Positions 60,487-64,000 of a stretch of 64,000 nt of DNA are shown in pieces. Numbering within the stretch: the stretch's first letter is position 1; each line of letters opens with the position of its first letter. The notes under the pieces were generated by a model, which was not told where the DNA came from, made no database searches, and was given only the letters and a program-made list of their open reading frames with translations. This stretch comes from DAISVY01 sp036826635 (GTDB lineage Bacteria > Zixibacteria > MSB-5A5 > GN15 > FEB-12): contig DAISVY010000001.1 in assembly GCA_036826635.1 (NCBI GenBank), positions 372,001 through 436,000 of the forward strand, given 5' to 3'. A program made the position numbers and the translations under genes.

Positions 60487-61461
60487 ATGAGCCGCGAAGA
60501 CAGAAACGGGTTTGATCCCGGGGACCCTCGCCAGCGGGAGACGATATTACAATACTGTCGCCTGGAGCCCGGTCAGGTTTGGCGTGACCCGGAGCGCGGG
60601 CACATCGTCGCATGTGGTGACGCCGCCGATTCGGATTTTGTTCGGGAGTTGCTGATGAATCGGGACCGCCCCACTCTGGCGGTTCATGATCCCCCTTACA
60701 ATCTGGTTATGTTTCGTCAACGGACGGTCGAGGCGTATATCTCTTTCTGCCGTCGCTGGATTCAGAGTTCGTACGAGTTGTTGGATGATAATGCGTCGAT
60801 GTATATCTGGATGGGGGCCGACCAGAAAGATCATTTTCAACCCCTGCCGCAGTTCATGCTCATGATGGCCGAGAGTGGATTCATGTCGCGTTCGTTTCTG
60901 ACCATGCGCAACCAGCGCGGCTACGGTACTTCCGGGAACTGGATGGCGGTCCGGCAGGAGTTGCTGTATTATACGAAGGGGCAGCCGGCGTTCAACGTGC
61001 AGTATACCGATATTCCCAAGATTCTGCGCGGCTATTACAAAAACGTGAAGGGTCACCGGACCGAGAACCTTGAGCGCTCGCGTTCGGATTGTATCCGTGC
61101 CGGTAATGTCTGGGTGGACATTCAGCAGGTCTTCTATCGCATGGAGGAGAATGTCGACGGTTGCCCGGCCCAGAAACCGCTCAGGGCCGTCGAGCGAATT
61201 GTGCTGGCCTCATCGTCTCCGGGCGAGGTGGTGGTTGATTTTTTTGCTCACGCCGGAACGACTCTGCTGGCGTGTGAGCGGACGGGGCGAACGTGCGTAA
61301 CCTTGGATATCGATCCCGTATTCGCCGAAATCAGTATCCGCCGTCTGGAAAGATTTCGCCGCACGGGGAAGACCGGCTGGCAAAGGGAACATCCTTTCGA
61401 GATCGACCGGTCCGTTGCTCCTGAGCCGCAAACGGGCGGGAAATCTTCGGTCCCGCTCTGA
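60487..61461 (+). CDS. Orphan DNA adenine/cytosine N-methyltransferase
   Basis: A protein of about 324 residues (ATG 60487; TTG 60466 is open upstream) of the N6-adenine/N4-cytosine DNA methyltransferase class. Catalytic motif IV is DPPYN (HDPPYNLV, about residue 70), and motif I (SAM binding) is DFFAHAGTTLLACERTGR near residues 252-270, so the order IV before I suggests the beta-class. No restriction endonuclease gene is next to it, so it is an orphan methyltransferase. The target sequence cannot be predicted. Confidence 0.88.
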   Translation: MSREDRNGFDPGDPRQRETILQYCRLEPGQVWRDPERGHIVACGDAADSDFVRELLMNRDRPTLAVHDPPYNLVMFRQRTVEAYISFCRRWIQSSYELLDDNASMYIWMGADQKDHFQPLPQFMLMMAESGFMSRSFLTMRNQRGYGTSGNWMAVRQELLYYTKGQPAFNVQYTDIPKILRGYYKNVKGHRTENLERSRSDCIRAGNVWVDIQQVFYRMEENVDGCPAQKPLRAVERIVLASSSPGEVVVDFFAHAGTTLLACERTGRTCVTLDIDPVFAEISIRRLERFRRTGKTGWQREHPFEIDRSVAPEPQTGGKSSVPL

Positions 61462-61467
61462 TCGATC

Positions 61468-62187
61468 CTATTTTAAATACTCGAGTTTGATTCCGTCGGC
61501 GTCTATTCGGACGTAACTGAAATGGTGGAGAAAATCCCCCGTGTTAACATACACCCCGGAGTCGAACTGTTTGTATACCGGTATGTGAAGGTGGGCGATG
61601 GCCACGACATCGTAACCTTCGGCCAGCCGTCGCTGCGCGTAGGCTTCGTATGCGGGTGCGAAAGTGTGGTCGCGCCGAGAGTTGTACTCGCGCGAGGAGC
61701 CGGAGACATACTTGGCGAGGGGAATAGCCCAGTCGGGGGGGAGCTTGCGATAAAGCCAGATATTGAAGCGGTTGCGAAGGATCTTTTTCAGGATGCGATA
61801 GCCCCGGTCGCCCGGAGCCAGGCCGTCGCCGTGCAGCAGGTGAATTTTGCGACCGGCATATTTCATGTTCAGATAATCCCGGTGGACATGTACCCCGATC
61901 TGGTCCTCGAAATAATCGTCCATCCAGAAATCATGGTTGCCGCTGACATAATCGATCCGTACGCGATGTTTGATCAGGTCACGCAGCATGAATAAAACGT
62001 CGTGGTGTTCTTTGGGGATGGCGTGTTTATATTCGAACCAGAAATCGAACAGGTCACCCAAGATCACCAGACGGTCACCGTCGTTTTTCACCAGGGCGCA
62101 CATCTGTGCGATTTTGGCGACTTTGTTTTTTTCTTTCTCTTCCGAACTGCAGCCTAAGTGGGCGTCGGAGAAAATGTACAGCGCCAT
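61468..62187 (-). CDS. LpxH-like metallophosphatase
   Basis: A 239-residue calcineurin-type phosphoesterase resembling UDP-2,3-diacylglucosamine pyrophosphatase of lipid A synthesis. Metal motifs: FSDAHLG (D8, H10), LGDLFDFWFE, SGNHDFW, LLHGDGLA, and AHLHIP. The presence of DFWFEY fits the LpxH group; the insertion domain of LpxH with RNRFNIWLYRKLP is recognisable. A Gram-negative outer membrane would be consistent. It converges with the methyltransferase gene with a six-base gap. Confidence 0.83.
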   Translation of the reverse strand: MALYIFSDAHLGCSSEEKEKNKVAKIAQMCALVKNDGDRLVILGDLFDFWFEYKHAIPKEHHDVLFMLRDLIKHRVRIDYVSGNHDFWMDDYFEDQIGVHVHRDYLNMKYAGRKIHLLHGDGLAPGDRGYRILKKILRNRFNIWLYRKLPPDWAIPLAKYVSGSSREYNSRRDHTFAPAYEAYAQRRLAEGYDVVAIAHLHIPVYKQFDSGVYVNTGDFLHHFSYVRIDADGIKLEYLK

Positions 62188-62240
62188 GAAATAACCCGGT
62201 TTGATCCGTTGTTCGGTTTCCCGTCGGACTGGTCGGCGGT

Positions 62241-63998
<1,758 letters not shown>

Positions 63999-64000
63999 GT

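Overview
The window looks like a chromosomal segment of a Gram-negative bacterium of the FCB superphylum. Candidate phylum Zixibacteria is the best guess. The reasons are inference from content: secreted proteins end in Por-type (type IX secretion) tails with a PNPFNPTT motif, there is a PorX-like response regulator with a PglZ domain, secreted proteins carry dockerin-like repeats of the form MGDLTxLIDHLFISL, and an LpxH-like enzyme and a beta-barrel porin indicate an outer membrane. No marker gene suitable for firm placement (rRNA) is present.

Layout. 0-3.5 kb: the end of ftsA, then ftsZ, a short flagellin behind a sigma-54-type promoter, and rpmB on the other strand. 3.6-11.5 kb: a tightly packed run of serS, a PorY-like kinase, a PorX-like regulator, tsaE, tsaB, rimI, accD and folC; folC is broken by a frameshift in a run of ten A. 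11.5-17.3 kb: a signalling block with a GAF histidine kinase, a receiver-first hybrid kinase, a sigma-54-dependent NtrC-type regulator and a degenerate GGDEF protein. 17.5-21.2 kb: valS and mazG. 21.5-26 kb: an outer-membrane beta-barrel, then a polyamine operon on the minus strand (XRE-cupin regulator, AdoMet decarboxylase, group IV ornithine/arginine decarboxylase, aminopropyltransferase). 26-27 kb: about 1 kb without protein genes but with several intrinsic terminators and promoter-like sites, best read as two small RNA genes.

27-47 kb is accessory in flavour: two secreted dockerin-like proteins, an aminotransferase, an MBL-fold hydrolase, a CoA-disulfide-reductase/NADH-oxidase type flavoprotein, two TPR proteins, a GYD protein, a methyltransferase, a GIN-domain protein, a cupin, tRNA-Arg(ACG), a PP2C phosphatase, and two secreted proteins with type IX tails. 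The larger of these (about 1540 residues) has BACON/Ig-like and cohesin-like modules. 47-64 kb: VanZ-like protein, a TrkA-type potassium channel, a dicarboxylate symporter with a 355-residue disordered tail and a structured leader RNA, HtpX, a CorC/HlyC-type protein, a YqaA-type membrane protein, an RlmD-type methyltransferase, a DUF885 protein, a HIT protein, a helix-turn-helix/aconitase-fold fusion lacking catalytic residues, an orphan DNA methyltransferase, an LpxH-like phosphatase and the 3' part of purL.

The themes that tie the window together are surface and secretion biology (PorX/PorY-like pair, Por tails, dockerin-like and cohesin-like modules) and sigma-54 control (an NtrC-type activator plus candidate -24/-12 sites before flagellin and a small RNA). 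The most unusual items are the HTH-pseudo-aconitase at 58.7-60.3 kb, the adjacent PorY/PorX-like genes, the small-RNA region at 26 kb, and the leader RNA before the symporter.
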